A stretch of 14,823 bases of DNA from Pseudomonadota bacterium (lineage in GTDB: Bacteria > Pseudomonadota > Alphaproteobacteria > Rhizobiales > Xanthobacteraceae), in NCBI GenBank assembly GCA_023387695.1, contig JAEWHT010000292.1, positions 1 through 14,823 of the forward strand. The letters run 5' to 3'. The notes beneath the pieces were generated by a model. It was not told the origin of the DNA and did no database searches. It saw nothing but the letters and a program-made list of their open reading frames with translations. Below are positions 1 through 7,192 of this stretch, one piece after another (the stretch's first letter is position 1; each line of letters opens with the position of its first letter). The position numbers were made by a program, and so were the translations under genes.

Positions 1-4
1 AAAA

Positions 5-91
<87 letters not shown>

Positions 92-115
92 ATGCCGTTT
101 GGGGCACGGAGGCGG

Positions 116-144
116 TTACTACGGTTCAGTGACGCCGTTGTCAA
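116..144 (-). promoter_or_regulatory. Sigma-70-type promoter of the tRNA-Leu gene
   Basis: On the minus strand a perfect -35 hexamer TTGACA (139-144) lies 17 nt from a weaker -10, TAGTAA (116-121). Transcription would begin near 108-110, about 17-20 nt before the mature tRNA 5' end at 91, a normal distance for a tRNA gene. The exact -35 box and ideal spacing support the call. The -10 matches the consensus at only about half of its positions, which is common in alphaproteobacteria. Confidence 0.6.
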
Positions 145-241
145 TTCATGGTTCGGGATGCGGATTGCGCATTGCAAACTGGCCCGATACAAGCCTGATA
201 ACACGCACTCTTCCTGCAGAATCGGACCCAGGATCGCTCCC

Positions 242-1207
242 ATGGCATCGAATTCGGAAACTCTCGTCACGGTTTTCGGCGGATCGGGCTTTTTGGGCCG
301 GAATGTCGTCCGCGCGCTGTGCCGGCGGGACTACCGGGTCCGGGTCGCGGTGCGGCGGCCGGAGCTAGCCGGATACCTGCAGCCCTCGGGCAAGGTCGGC
401 CAAGTCCACACCATCCAGGCCAATTTGCGCTACCCGGCTTCGGTCGAGGCGGCCGTGCGTGATTCGGACGTCGTGATCAATCTGGTCGGCATCCTCACCG
501 AGGGTGGCGCCCAGACCTTCGACGCCGTCCAGGCCAAGGGTGCCGAGACCGTCGCCAAGGCGGCCGCCGCCGCAGGCGCGCGCCTGATCCATGTTTCGGC
601 AATCGGCGCCGATGCTGATTCGCCCTCGCGCTATGCCAAGGCCAAGGCGGCCGGCGAGGCGGCTGTGCTGGCAGCGGTGCCGTCGGCCACGATCTTCCGC
701 CCCTCCGTGATGTTCGGCCCCGAGGATGAGTTCACCAACCGCTTCGCCGCGCTGGCGCGGATGTCGCCGGTGCTGCCGCTGATCGGCGGCGAGACCAAGA
801 TGCAGCCGGTCTATGTCGGCGACGTCGCCACCGCGATCGCGGATGCCGTCGACGGCAAGGCCAAGGCGGGCGCGACCTACGAGCTCGGCGGCTCTGAAGT
901 GCTGACCATGCGCGAGATCATCGAGGCCATCGTCGGGATCGCCGATCGCAAGCCGATGCTGGTGCCGCTGTCGTTCGGCCTCGCCCGTCTCAAGGCCGCA
1001 TTCCTGCAATTCGCCCCGGGCGCGCTGAAGCTGACCCCGGACCAGGTGACGCTGCTCGAGCGCGACAATGTGGTGTCGGATGCAGCAAAGGCTGCAGGGC
1101 TCACGCTGGAAGGGCTCGGCATCACGGCGGATTCGCTGGAAGCGATCGCGCCGCAGTATCTCTGGCGCTTCCGCCCGCAGGGTCAGTTCCAGCGCAAGAG
1201 CGCGTAA
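242..1207 (+). CDS. NDUFA9-type NAD(P)-binding epimerase/dehydratase (atypical SDR)
   Basis: This 321-residue atypical short-chain dehydrogenase/reductase is of the type annotated in alphaproteobacteria as complex I NDUFA9 subunit family. The N-terminal Rossmann motif VFGGSGFLGR (11-20) binds NAD(P), VINLVGIL (78-85) follows strand 4, and SRYAKAKAAGE carries the Y131-x3-K135 pair. RPSVMFGPEDEF (153-164) is the usual segment after the active site. The reading frame is open from 92, but the ATG at 242 is preferred: AGGA (230-233) lies 8 nt upstream and the Rossmann motif then starts at a normal position. In mitochondria NDUFA9 is an accessory subunit of respiratory complex I; the bacterial relatives have no settled role, and ubiquinone-related or complex I functions are inference. 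The gene stands alone, divergent from the tRNA and convergent with the SDR gene that ends at 1381. Confidence 0.88.
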   Translation: MASNSETLVTVFGGSGFLGRNVVRALCRRDYRVRVAVRRPELAGYLQPSGKVGQVHTIQANLRYPASVEAAVRDSDVVINLVGILTEGGAQTFDAVQAKGAETVAKAAAAAGARLIHVSAIGADADSPSRYAKAKAAGEAAVLAAVPSATIFRPSVMFGPEDEFTNRFAALARMSPVLPLIGGETKMQPVYVGDVATAIADAVDGKAKAGATYELGGSEVLTMREIIEAIVGIADRKPMLVPLSFGLARLKAAFLQFAPGALKLTPDQVTLLERDNVVSDAAKAAGLTLEGLGITADSLEAIAPQYLWRFRPQGQFQRKSA

Positions 1208-1220
1208 GGATCTTGCTTTA

Positions 1221-1352
1221 CCTCGCCCCGCTTGCGGGGAGAGGTCGGATCGCCCTTGCGATCCGGGTGAGGGGGTACAGGTCTCTCGACGACCTCGCGT
1301 GTGGAGAGAGGCCCCTCACCCCAGCCCTCTCCCCGTAAGAACGGGGCGAGGG
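1221..1352. repeat. Large palindromic intergenic repeat between convergent genes
   Basis: This is an imperfect inverted repeat of about 130 bp. The left arm begins CCTCGCCCCG (1221-1230) and the right arm ends CGGGGCGAGG (1342-1351). The inner parts also pair: GGTGAGGGG on the left against CCCCTCACC on the right. Local hairpins are nested inside: CCCCGC-TT-GCGGGG at 1226-1239, GGATCGC-CCTT-GCGATCC at 1247-1264 (left arm only), and CCCCGT/ACGGGG near 1331-1346. Similar 'cctcgccccg...' palindromes are scattered through rhizobial intergenic regions. It fills almost the whole gap between the stop codons at 1207 and 1381, so it may end transcription from both sides; there is no T-run to make it a standard terminator. 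Confidence 0.85.
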
Positions 1353-1380
1353 AGTGCACCGCCGTCGCGGCAGCAACATC

Positions 1381-2121
1381 TCAAAACTTCAACTTCTTGA
1401 ACACCGCCTCGGGCAGCGTCTTGATGATCAGCATCACGAGACGCCATTTGCCGCTGACGTAGACGACGTCGGTCTTCTTCTCGACGGCGCTGAGGATCGC
1501 ATCGCCGACGACAGGCGCGTCGACGGTGAGCGGGCCGATCAGCTTCATGCCCTCAGTCATCTTCGTGCGGACGAAGCCCGGCTTCACCGTGACGACGTGT
1601 ACGCCGCCGCGGCTGGCGCGGGCGCGCAGACCCGAGAGGAAAGCGGAGAAGCCCGCTTTCGCCGAGCCGTAGACATAGTTCGAGGCGCGTCCGCGATCGC
1701 CTGCGACGGACGACACGCCGACAATGGTGCCATTGCCGCGGCCCAGGAATTTTTCCGCGAACAGACCGAGGATCAACGATGGGCCCTCGTAGTTCGAGCG
1801 CATGATCGTTGCGGCATGCGCGAGATCGCTCTCGGCGTTTTGCTGCACACCCAAAAGACCGACGATCGAGATGACAACGTCGGGCAACACCGGAAGGCTG
1901 GCGACAAAGCCATCGAACGAAGCTGTGTCGAGCACGTCGAATTTTAACGTGCTCGCTTCGATGCTGTAGCGCGCGCGCAGATCGGCGGCGTCAGGCTCCA
2001 GCGCCGAAACTTCGCGGCCTGCGAGGCCGACATCGTAGCCCGCCTTGGCAAAGGCGCGCGCCGCGGCGCGGCCGATATCGGAGGAGCCACCGAGCACCAG
2101 AACGGTCTTGCGTGACGTCAC
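1381..2121 (-). CDS. dprE2: DprE2-like SDR reductase (decaprenylphosphoryl-2-keto-ribose reductase family)
   Basis: This 246-residue classical SDR reductase is predicted to be cytosolic or membrane-associated. VLGGSSDIGRA (9-19) is the cofactor glycine motif, N110 and S137/S138 fit the catalytic set, and YGSAKAG holds Y151 and K155. The C-terminus, LPEAVFKKLKF, resembles the end of mycobacterial DprE2, and PGFVRTKM plus PLTVD are also shared (comparison from memory). In mycobacteria DprE2 reduces the keto intermediate made by DprE1, giving decaprenyl-phosphoryl-arabinose. Here the start is GTG, with GAGG (2130-2133) 8 nt upstream inside the end of the DprE1-like gene. Only 3 nt separate that gene's stop from this start, so translation is probably coupled. 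The real substrate in this organism is unknown. A generic SDR is the fallback call. Confidence 0.82.
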   Translation of the reverse strand: MTSRKTVLVLGGSSDIGRAAARAFAKAGYDVGLAGREVSALEPDAADLRARYSIEASTLKFDVLDTASFDGFVASLPVLPDVVISIVGLLGVQQNAESDLAHAATIMRSNYEGPSLILGLFAEKFLGRGNGTIVGVSSVAGDRGRASNYVYGSAKAGFSAFLSGLRARASRGGVHVVTVKPGFVRTKMTEGMKLIGPLTVDAPVVGDAILSAVEKKTDVVYVSGKWRLVMLIIKTLPEAVFKKLKF

Positions 2122-2124
2122 GGC

Positions 2125-3450
2125 TTAAACCTCATCGAACAGACGTTGTGAAAGTTTCGAGCGGATGAGCCAGTCGGGATCGAGCGATTTGCGGATCGCG
2201 TTGAAACGCGACAGCGCGGGATAGCCGGCCTCGAAGGTCGCGCGCGACTGGCGCGCATCCTTGGCAAGATAAATTCTGCCGCCGGCGGCGACGACGATAC
2301 GATCGATCTCGTCAAGGAAATTCAGGATGTCGCCCTTCACCGGGAAATCCAACGCCAGCGTGTAGCCGGGCAGCGGAAATGACAGCAGGCCATCGCCTTC
2401 GCCGAGCTTCTTGAGCACCGCGAGGAACGAGGCATCGCCGCGTTTCGAGACGCGATCGAGGATATTGGCGAGCACCGCGCGCGCAGCGGCTTGCGGGATC
2501 ACACATTGATGCTGGAGGAAGCCGCGGCGTCCGTAGATGCGATTCCAGTCAGCGATGCTGTCGAGCGGAAAGAAATAGGGATAGAGCGAGACCACATGAT
2601 CGCTGCCGGCACGCCTTGCGCCCATGCGGTAGTAGAGCTCGTTGAAGGCGCGGATGCTGAGGCGATTGAGCGTCATCGACGGCAAGTCGACGGGTATAGC
2701 AAGCCCGGGATTTTTTCCGACGGGGAATCGATCGGCGCCATCGGCAAGCTCATCAGCACGCGCGTGCTCGCCGAGATAGATCAGCGAGCGGCCGAGATCG
2801 CGCCCGCGCGCCACGCAATCGATCCACGCTACCGAATAAGTTGCGGAATCGCCTGCCTCGAGCGCGCGCATGGCGGCGTCGAGATCGGACGCCGAGATCA
2901 CCCGCTCGCGGATCCAGCCGGTCTCGACAGAGCGCAGCCGCATCGTCGCTTCCAGGATCACGCCGGTGAGGCCCATGCCGCCGATGGTCGCGAAGAAGGC
3001 ATCGGAATTTTGTTCGCGCGAGATCTCGATGGTCTCGCCCGCGCCGGTGCGCAGCAGGATGCTGTCGACATAGCGGCCGAAGCCACCCTCGCCATGATGG
3101 TTCTTGCCATGGACGTCGGCCGCGATCGCGCCGCCGACCGTGACGAAGCGCGTGCCCGGCACGACGAATGGCAGGAAGCCGCGCGGGCCAAAAGTGTCGA
3201 TGAGATCGGAGAGCAGCACGCCGGCTTCGAGGCGAATGAGGCCGGTCGCCGGATCGAACGACCTGACCCGGTCGAACCCGGTCATGCCGATGGTCCTGAC
3301 AGGGCCGATCGCGGCATCGCCATAGGCGCGGCCATTGCCCCTCGCCACCGAGCCGGCAACGACGGCGTCAGTCACCGCCTCGAACGAGCGCGGCCGCAGC
3401 ACTTCGCTATCGACGACCGGGAAGCGTCCCCAGCCGCTGACGAGGGTCAT
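2125..3450 (-). CDS. dprE1: DprE1-like FAD-dependent oxidase (decaprenylphosphoryl-ribose oxidase family)
   Basis: This 441-residue flavoprotein is of the vanillyl-alcohol-oxidase fold. ARGNGRAYGD (36-45) and VPGTRFVTVGGAIAADVHGK (97-116) form the FAD-binding region, and HGKNHH (114-119) is the signature shared with mycobacterial DprE1. Further matches recalled from DprE1 are WNRIYG, FLQHQCVIP, LSFPLPGY and a conserved lysine in YLAKDAR (K397). In mycobacteria DprE1 oxidises the 2'-OH of decaprenyl-phosphoryl-ribose as the first step of arabinose epimerisation for the cell envelope. The cysteine hit by benzothiazinone drugs is replaced by A366 here. The ATG at 3448-3450 has GGAG (3458-3461) 7 nt upstream. 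The gene lies after uppP on the same strand (94-nt gap) and directly before the DprE2-like gene. The donor sugar and final glycan in this bacterium are inference. Confidence 0.85.
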   Translation of the reverse strand: MTLVSGWGRFPVVDSEVLRPRSFEAVTDAVVAGSVARGNGRAYGDAAIGPVRTIGMTGFDRVRSFDPATGLIRLEAGVLLSDLIDTFGPRGFLPFVVPGTRFVTVGGAIAADVHGKNHHGEGGFGRYVDSILLRTGAGETIEISREQNSDAFFATIGGMGLTGVILEATMRLRSVETGWIRERVISASDLDAAMRALEAGDSATYSVAWIDCVARGRDLGRSLIYLGEHARADELADGADRFPVGKNPGLAIPVDLPSMTLNRLSIRAFNELYYRMGARRAGSDHVVSLYPYFFPLDSIADWNRIYGRRGFLQHQCVIPQAAARAVLANILDRVSKRGDASFLAVLKKLGEGDGLLSFPLPGYTLALDFPVKGDILNFLDEIDRIVVAAGGRIYLAKDARQSRATFEAGYPALSRFNAIRKSLDPDWLIRSKLSQRLFDEV

Positions 3451-3544
3451 CGTTCAGCTCCGCCTGCGGGCCACCCCGCCACCGAAACTGCCTAGCGCTG
3501 AAAAGCTGATATTGCGTTGCGGTTCGTCAGCAACTTTTCAAAAG

Positions 3545-4351
3545 TTAACGGCCGAGCGCCAGCGCGATCAAGCCGAGGGTGCCGATGACGACGCGCCACC
3601 AGGCGAACAGCACGAAGCCGTGCCTTGTGACGTATTCCAGAAACGACTTCACGACGATGATCGCCGTGACGAACGACACCACGAAGCCGATCGCGACGAT
3701 GCCCATGTGGTCCATCGTCATCTCGGAGCGGTTCTTGTAGAAATCGTAGGCGAACGCACCGATCATGGTGGGGATGGCGAGGAAGAACGAGAACTCCGCC
3801 GCCGCACGCTTGTCGGCGCCCAGGAACATCGCGGCGACGATGCTGGCACCGGAGCGCGACACGCCCGGAATCATCGCGATGCACTGCGCGATGCCGATAT
3901 AGAGGTACATCAGCAGCGGAAAGCGCGTGGCGTCATGCTCGCGCGCCTTGAGATCGAGCCGGTCGACCCACAACAGGATGGCGCCGCCGACGATCAGCGA
4001 GAAGCACACGACCCACGGGTTGAACAGCATACTCTTGATGTATTTGCCGGCGACGAGGCCGACGACGACAGCCGGCAGGAACGCCACCAGCACACCGATC
4101 ACGAAGCGACGCGCATAGGCATCGCCCGTGAACATGCCGATCGCGACGTCCCACAATTTCTTGAAGTAGAGCACGACGATCGCGAGGATCGCGCCGAGCT
4201 GGATCAGGACCGTAAACGAATCCCAGAAGGCGCCCTCGCCGAGACCGAAGAAACGCTCCGCTAGCAGGAGGTGGCCGGTGGAAGAAACGGGAAGGAACTC
4301 GGTCACACCCTCGATGATGCCGAGGATCACTGCCCGTATTGCATCTGACAT
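3545..4351 (-). CDS. uppP: Undecaprenyl-diphosphate phosphatase UppP/BacA
   Basis: This 268-residue integral membrane enzyme removes one phosphate from undecaprenyl diphosphate, recycling the lipid carrier for peptidoglycan and other surface glycans. The first signature, IIEGVTEFLPVSSTGH (12-27), includes E14 and E18. The second, PGVSRSGAS (162-170), includes R166. These match the two conserved catalytic regions of the BacA family. Several hydrophobic segments alternate along the chain, as expected for a multi-pass protein, and the length is normal. The start is ATG; the upstream GGA (4360-4362) is a weak ribosome-binding site. The gene is divergent from the fzlA-like gene and co-directional with the DprE1/DprE2-like pair, which also acts on polyprenyl phosphate. 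UppP homologues give bacitracin resistance when overproduced in other bacteria. Confidence 0.96.
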   Translation of the reverse strand: MSDAIRAVILGIIEGVTEFLPVSSTGHLLLAERFFGLGEGAFWDSFTVLIQLGAILAIVVLYFKKLWDVAIGMFTGDAYARRFVIGVLVAFLPAVVVGLVAGKYIKSMLFNPWVVCFSLIVGGAILLWVDRLDLKAREHDATRFPLLMYLYIGIAQCIAMIPGVSRSGASIVAAMFLGADKRAAAEFSFFLAIPTMIGAFAYDFYKNRSEMTMDHMGIVAIGFVVSFVTAIIVVKSFLEYVTRHGFVLFAWWRVVIGTLGLIALALGR

Positions 4352-4520
4352 ATTTACGGTCCATTTCGGCTGGAAAAACGGGGTTCTTCTCGCCTATTCG
4401 CCCCTCGCTCGCAATCGCAAAATGCGCTAACGCGCCCTTGCCTCGCGGTTTTGAAGGACTAGTGTGGCACCGCACAAACATTGATGGATTCTTAAGCACC
4501 ATCAAATAGTCAAAGGCTTC
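4352..4520. promoter_or_regulatory. Divergent intergenic region between uppP and fzlA
   Basis: This 169-bp spacer must hold the promoters for uppP (minus strand) and for the fzlA-queG run (plus strand). I see no convincing pair of promoter hexamers. The most ordered element is the inverted repeat at 4481-4505, listed separately. The plus-strand ribosome-binding site AAGG (4513-4516) sits unusually close, 4 nt before the ATG at 4521. Confidence 0.5.
4481..4505 (+). promoter_or_regulatory. Perfect 7-bp inverted repeat just upstream of fzlA
   Basis: TTGATGG (4481-4487) and CCATCAA (4499-4505) are exact reverse complements separated by 11 nt. The element ends 15 nt before the fzlA ATG and 7 nt before its AAGG ribosome-binding site. 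It could be an operator for a dimeric regulator or, in the mRNA, a hairpin next to the ribosome-binding site. No regulator family is recognisable from these half-sites. Confidence 0.4.
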
Positions 4521-5213
4521 ATGTTTACGCTGTTTCATCATCCGTTCTGCCCGCATTCGCGCTTCATCCGCCTGATCGCGGGCGAATACGGGCTCGAACT
4601 GAAGCTGGTCGAAGAACGCAGCTGGGAGCGGCGCGAGGCGTTTTTGCTGCTCAATGCGGCCGGCACGACGCCAGTTCTGGTGGATGACGAACAGCCGCCG
4701 ATTCCGGGCGCGGCCATCATCGCCGAATATGTCGACGAGGCCTATGGCGCCGAGATGGGACCCAAGCGCCTGATGCCGGAGACGATCGCCGAGCGCGTCG
4801 AGGTGCGCCGGCTGATGGCCTGGTTCAACGAGAAATTCTTCGAGGAAGTTTCGCACCCGCTCGTCACCGAGCGCATCTACAAGCGCTTCATGAGCGAGGA
4901 CAATGGCGGCGGACCGCCGTCGCCCGACGTGATGCGCGCCGCCAAGGCCAACGTGCGCTATCATCTCGCCTATATCGGCTGGCTGGCGCAGACGCGTAAC
5001 TTCCTCGCCGGCGACCGGCCCACTTACGCGGATCTCGCCGCCGCGGCGCATCTCTCGGCGATCGACTATCTGGGCGACGTGCCATGGAGCGAGGACGACG
5101 CGGCAAAGGCGTGGTACGCGCGGGTGAAATCCCGTCCGTCGTTCCGTCCGCTGCTGAGCGAATGGCTGGCGGGAGTGCCGGCGTCGCGGACCTACGTGGA
5201 CCTGGATTTCTGA
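4521..5213 (+). CDS. fzlA: GST-fold protein, probable FtsZ-binding division factor FzlA
   Basis: This 230-residue protein has a glutathione S-transferase fold. The N-terminal thioredoxin-like half starts LFHHPFCPHSRFIRL (4-18), and NAAGTTPVLV (45-54) holds the cis-proline loop. The C-terminal helical half includes FLAGDRPTYADLAAAA (161-176) and KSRPSFRPLL (203-212). W35, in the RSWERR segment, and the tail YVDLDF (225-230) are the features I associate with FzlA of Caulobacterales and Rhizobiales. FzlA binds FtsZ filaments at midcell and promotes constriction, and is not thought to act as an enzyme. The ATG has AAGG only 4 nt upstream. It overlaps queG downstream and is divergent from uppP, another cell-envelope gene. 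If it is not FzlA, it is an unassigned GST-family protein. Confidence 0.72.
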   Translation: MFTLFHHPFCPHSRFIRLIAGEYGLELKLVEERSWERREAFLLLNAAGTTPVLVDDEQPPIPGAAIIAEYVDEAYGAEMGPKRLMPETIAERVEVRRLMAWFNEKFFEEVSHPLVTERIYKRFMSEDNGGGPPSPDVMRAAKANVRYHLAYIGWLAQTRNFLAGDRPTYADLAAAAHLSAIDYLGDVPWSEDDAAKAWYARVKSRPSFRPLLSEWLAGVPASRTYVDLDF

Positions 5214-6337
5214 ACTCCGATCCGACTGAACTGAAGACGGCGCTTGTGCGCGAAGCGCACGCGCTCGGCTTCGACTGCATCGGCATCACGGAACCCGGCA
5301 CGATCGAGAAAGCCGGCGCGCATTTTCTCGAGTTCATCGCATCGGGCGGCCATGGTGACATGGACTGGCTCGCGAACCAGCCGGAGCGCCGCGTCGATCC
5401 GCGCGGCTTGTGGCAGGACGTACGCAGCGTGATCATGCTCGGCGTCAATTACGGTCCTGACCAGGACCCGCTCGCGATCCTGCAACAGCGCACGCGCGCC
5501 GCGATCTCGGTCTATGCGCAGGGCGACGATTATCACGACCTCATCAAGAAGCGGCTGAAGGCACTGGCGCGCTGGCTGGTGGCGACCGCACCGTCGGAAG
5601 TGAAAGTGTTCGTCGACACCGCCGCGGTGATGGAGAAGCCGCTCGCACAGGCCGCGCATTTGGGCTGGCAGGGCAAGCACACCAATCTGGTCTCGCGCGA
5701 ATTCGGTTCGTGGTTGTTTCTCGGCGCGATCTATACCACGCTCGACTTGCCGCGCGACAGAGCCGAGATCGATCATTGCGGCTCGTGCCAGGCCTGCCTC
5801 GACATCTGTCCGACGGCAGCGTTCCCCGCGCCCTACAAGCTCGATGCGCGGCGCTGCATCTCGTATCTCACGATCGAGAACAAGGGACCGATCCCGCAGG
5901 AATTTCGAAAGGCCATCGGCAATCGCATCTATGGCTGTGACGACTGCCTCGCGGCGTGTCCTTGGAATAAGTTTGCGCAAGAGGGGCGCGAAGCGAAGCT
6001 CGCCGCACGAGACGAGCTGCGCGCGCCTGGTCTCGCTGAACTCGCGCGACTGAATGATGGCGCGTTTCGTGCACTGTTCACGAAGTCGCCGGTGAAGCGC
6101 ATCGGCCGCGATCGCTTCTTGCGCAATGTGCTGATCGCGATCGGCAACTCCGGTGAGGCGGCGCTGGCGGAAGAAGCGCGGCGATTGCTGGATGATGCGA
6201 GCCCGCTGGTGCGCGGCGCTGCGGTGTGGGCGTTGGGTCAGTTGATAGAGCGGGACGCTTTTGCGGCAATGAAGAACGCTGCATTGGACGGAGAGGCAGA
6301 TGAGAGCGTGCGCGAAGAGTGGCGAGCCACTTCCTAG
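5162..6337 (+). CDS. queG: tRNA epoxyqueuosine(34) reductase QueG
   Basis: This cobalamin-dependent iron-sulfur enzyme performs the last step of queuosine synthesis, reducing epoxyqueuosine at tRNA position 34. From the ATG at 5162 it has 391 residues. VFVDTAAVMEKPLAQAAHLG (149-168) carries the active-site aspartate region. C206, C209, C212 and C216 form a CxxCxxCxxxCP ferredoxin motif; C259, C262 and C266 (CDDCLAACPWN), with C232 nearby, supply the second cluster. SPLVRGAAVWALGQL near 347-361 is a HEAT-like repeat. The start is uncertain. ATG 5162 lies 52 nt inside fzlA with a weak ribosome-binding site; the frame is open upstream to an ATG at 5084. Family length points to about 5210, where the only candidate is CTG, overlapping the fzlA stop as CTGA. 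The gene is translationally tied to fzlA. Confidence 0.93.
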   Translation: MAGGSAGVADLRGPGFLNSDPTELKTALVREAHALGFDCIGITEPGTIEKAGAHFLEFIASGGHGDMDWLANQPERRVDPRGLWQDVRSVIMLGVNYGPDQDPLAILQQRTRAAISVYAQGDDYHDLIKKRLKALARWLVATAPSEVKVFVDTAAVMEKPLAQAAHLGWQGKHTNLVSREFGSWLFLGAIYTTLDLPRDRAEIDHCGSCQACLDICPTAAFPAPYKLDARRCISYLTIENKGPIPQEFRKAIGNRIYGCDDCLAACPWNKFAQEGREAKLAARDELRAPGLAELARLNDGAFRALFTKSPVKRIGRDRFLRNVLIAIGNSGEAALAEEARRLLDDASPLVRGAAVWALGQLIERDAFAAMKNAALDGEADESVREEWRATS

Positions 6338-6391
6338 TCCTCGCTGTCACCACCCTTGATTTCCCTGCGCGTTCCTTCAAGGTCGCGCGTC

Positions 6392-7192
6392 ATGACAACA
6401 AACATTCCTTTCTTCACCCGCGACGGCGATACATTCCATCCGACGGAAGTGGCCAATGGCCCCTGGGATCCGAAATCGCTGCACGGACGCGTGATCATCG
6501 GCTTGCTCGGCTTTGCGATCGAGGAGCGTCATTCCGGGCCTGAATTCGTACCTGCGCGACTCACCGTCGACATGTTTCGGCTGCCGACCATCGACAAGCC
6601 GATCGAGGTGACGACGCGGATGGTGCGCGATGGAATGCGCATCCGCGTGGTGGAAGCGGAGTTCTTTTCCGGTGGCGTCAGCATGGCGCGCGCCTCGTGC
6701 CAGCTGTTGCGGCGAACGCAAAACCCGGACGGCAATGTGTGGTCGCCGCCGAACTGGGACGTGCCGAAGCCGGATGACATTCAGAAGCCCACCGATCCCA
6801 GGCTCGGCATGAACGGCAAATGGACGACGCGGCCGATCGTCGGCCATATGGGCTCGCTCGGGCCGCGCCGGCTCTGGATGAGCGAGGTGCGTGAGCTCGT
6901 CGCGGGCGTGCCGATGACGCCATTCGTACATGTCGCCACAGGCGCCGATTTCGCGAGCCCGTTTGCGAACGCCGGCGACAAGGGGCTCGGCTACATCAAC
7001 AGCGACGTCACGATCTATCTTCATCGTCTGCCGGTGACGAATTGGATCGGGTTCGACGTGGTGAACCACCAGGCTACTGATGGCGTCGCGATCGGCGAGT
7101 GCTGGCTCTATGACGAGCAAGGCCCGATCGGCACCGCAACGGTCGCAGCACTTGCTCAGCGCAAGCCGATGGCAAAGCCACCGCCGCCGTAA
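6392..7192 (+). CDS. Thioesterase (hotdog) family protein
   Basis: This 266-residue protein resembles the tandem-hotdog acyl-CoA thioesterase families, in which two half-domains form one double hotdog. The first half runs from WDPKSLHGRVIIGLLG (near 25-40) through MRIRVVEAEFFSGG; the second contains FVHVATGADFASPF and WIGFDVVNHQATDGVAIGEC, the latter resembling the hotdog-domain core with a central helix and following strand. The ATG at 6392 is preferred over a TTG at 6356 because AAGG (6379-6382) lies 9 nt upstream. It follows queG by 54 nt on the same strand and is probably co-transcribed with fzlA-queG. The substrate cannot be read from the sequence; the link to acyl-CoA metabolism is by family only. 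No signal peptide or membrane segment is seen. Confidence 0.75.
   Translation: MTTNIPFFTRDGDTFHPTEVANGPWDPKSLHGRVIIGLLGFAIEERHSGPEFVPARLTVDMFRLPTIDKPIEVTTRMVRDGMRIRVVEAEFFSGGVSMARASCQLLRRTQNPDGNVWSPPNWDVPKPDDIQKPTDPRLGMNGKWTTRPIVGHMGSLGPRRLWMSEVRELVAGVPMTPFVHVATGADFASPFANAGDKGLGYINSDVTIYLHRLPVTNWIGFDVVNHQATDGVAIGECWLYDEQGPIGTATVAALAQRKPMAKPPPP

Noticed and set aside
365..1009. Long minus-strand open frame opposite the NDUFA9-like gene
   Set aside because: Composition is arginine/glycine-rich with no domain; it is the antisense shadow of a well-supported gene in GC-rich DNA.
3500..3539. GAAAAG...CTTTTC hairpin between uppP and the DprE1-like gene
   Set aside because: Considered as a terminator on the minus strand, but there is no T-run and the stem contains a bulge and a 17-nt loop.
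2491..4264. Long plus-strand open frames opposite the DprE1-like and uppP genes
   Set aside because: They are rich in Asp, Arg, His and Glu with no recognisable fold, and lie antisense to genes with clear motifs.
3933..5051. Minus-strand open frame spanning uppP, the divergent gap and fzlA
   Set aside because: It crosses two real genes and a control region and contains no domain.
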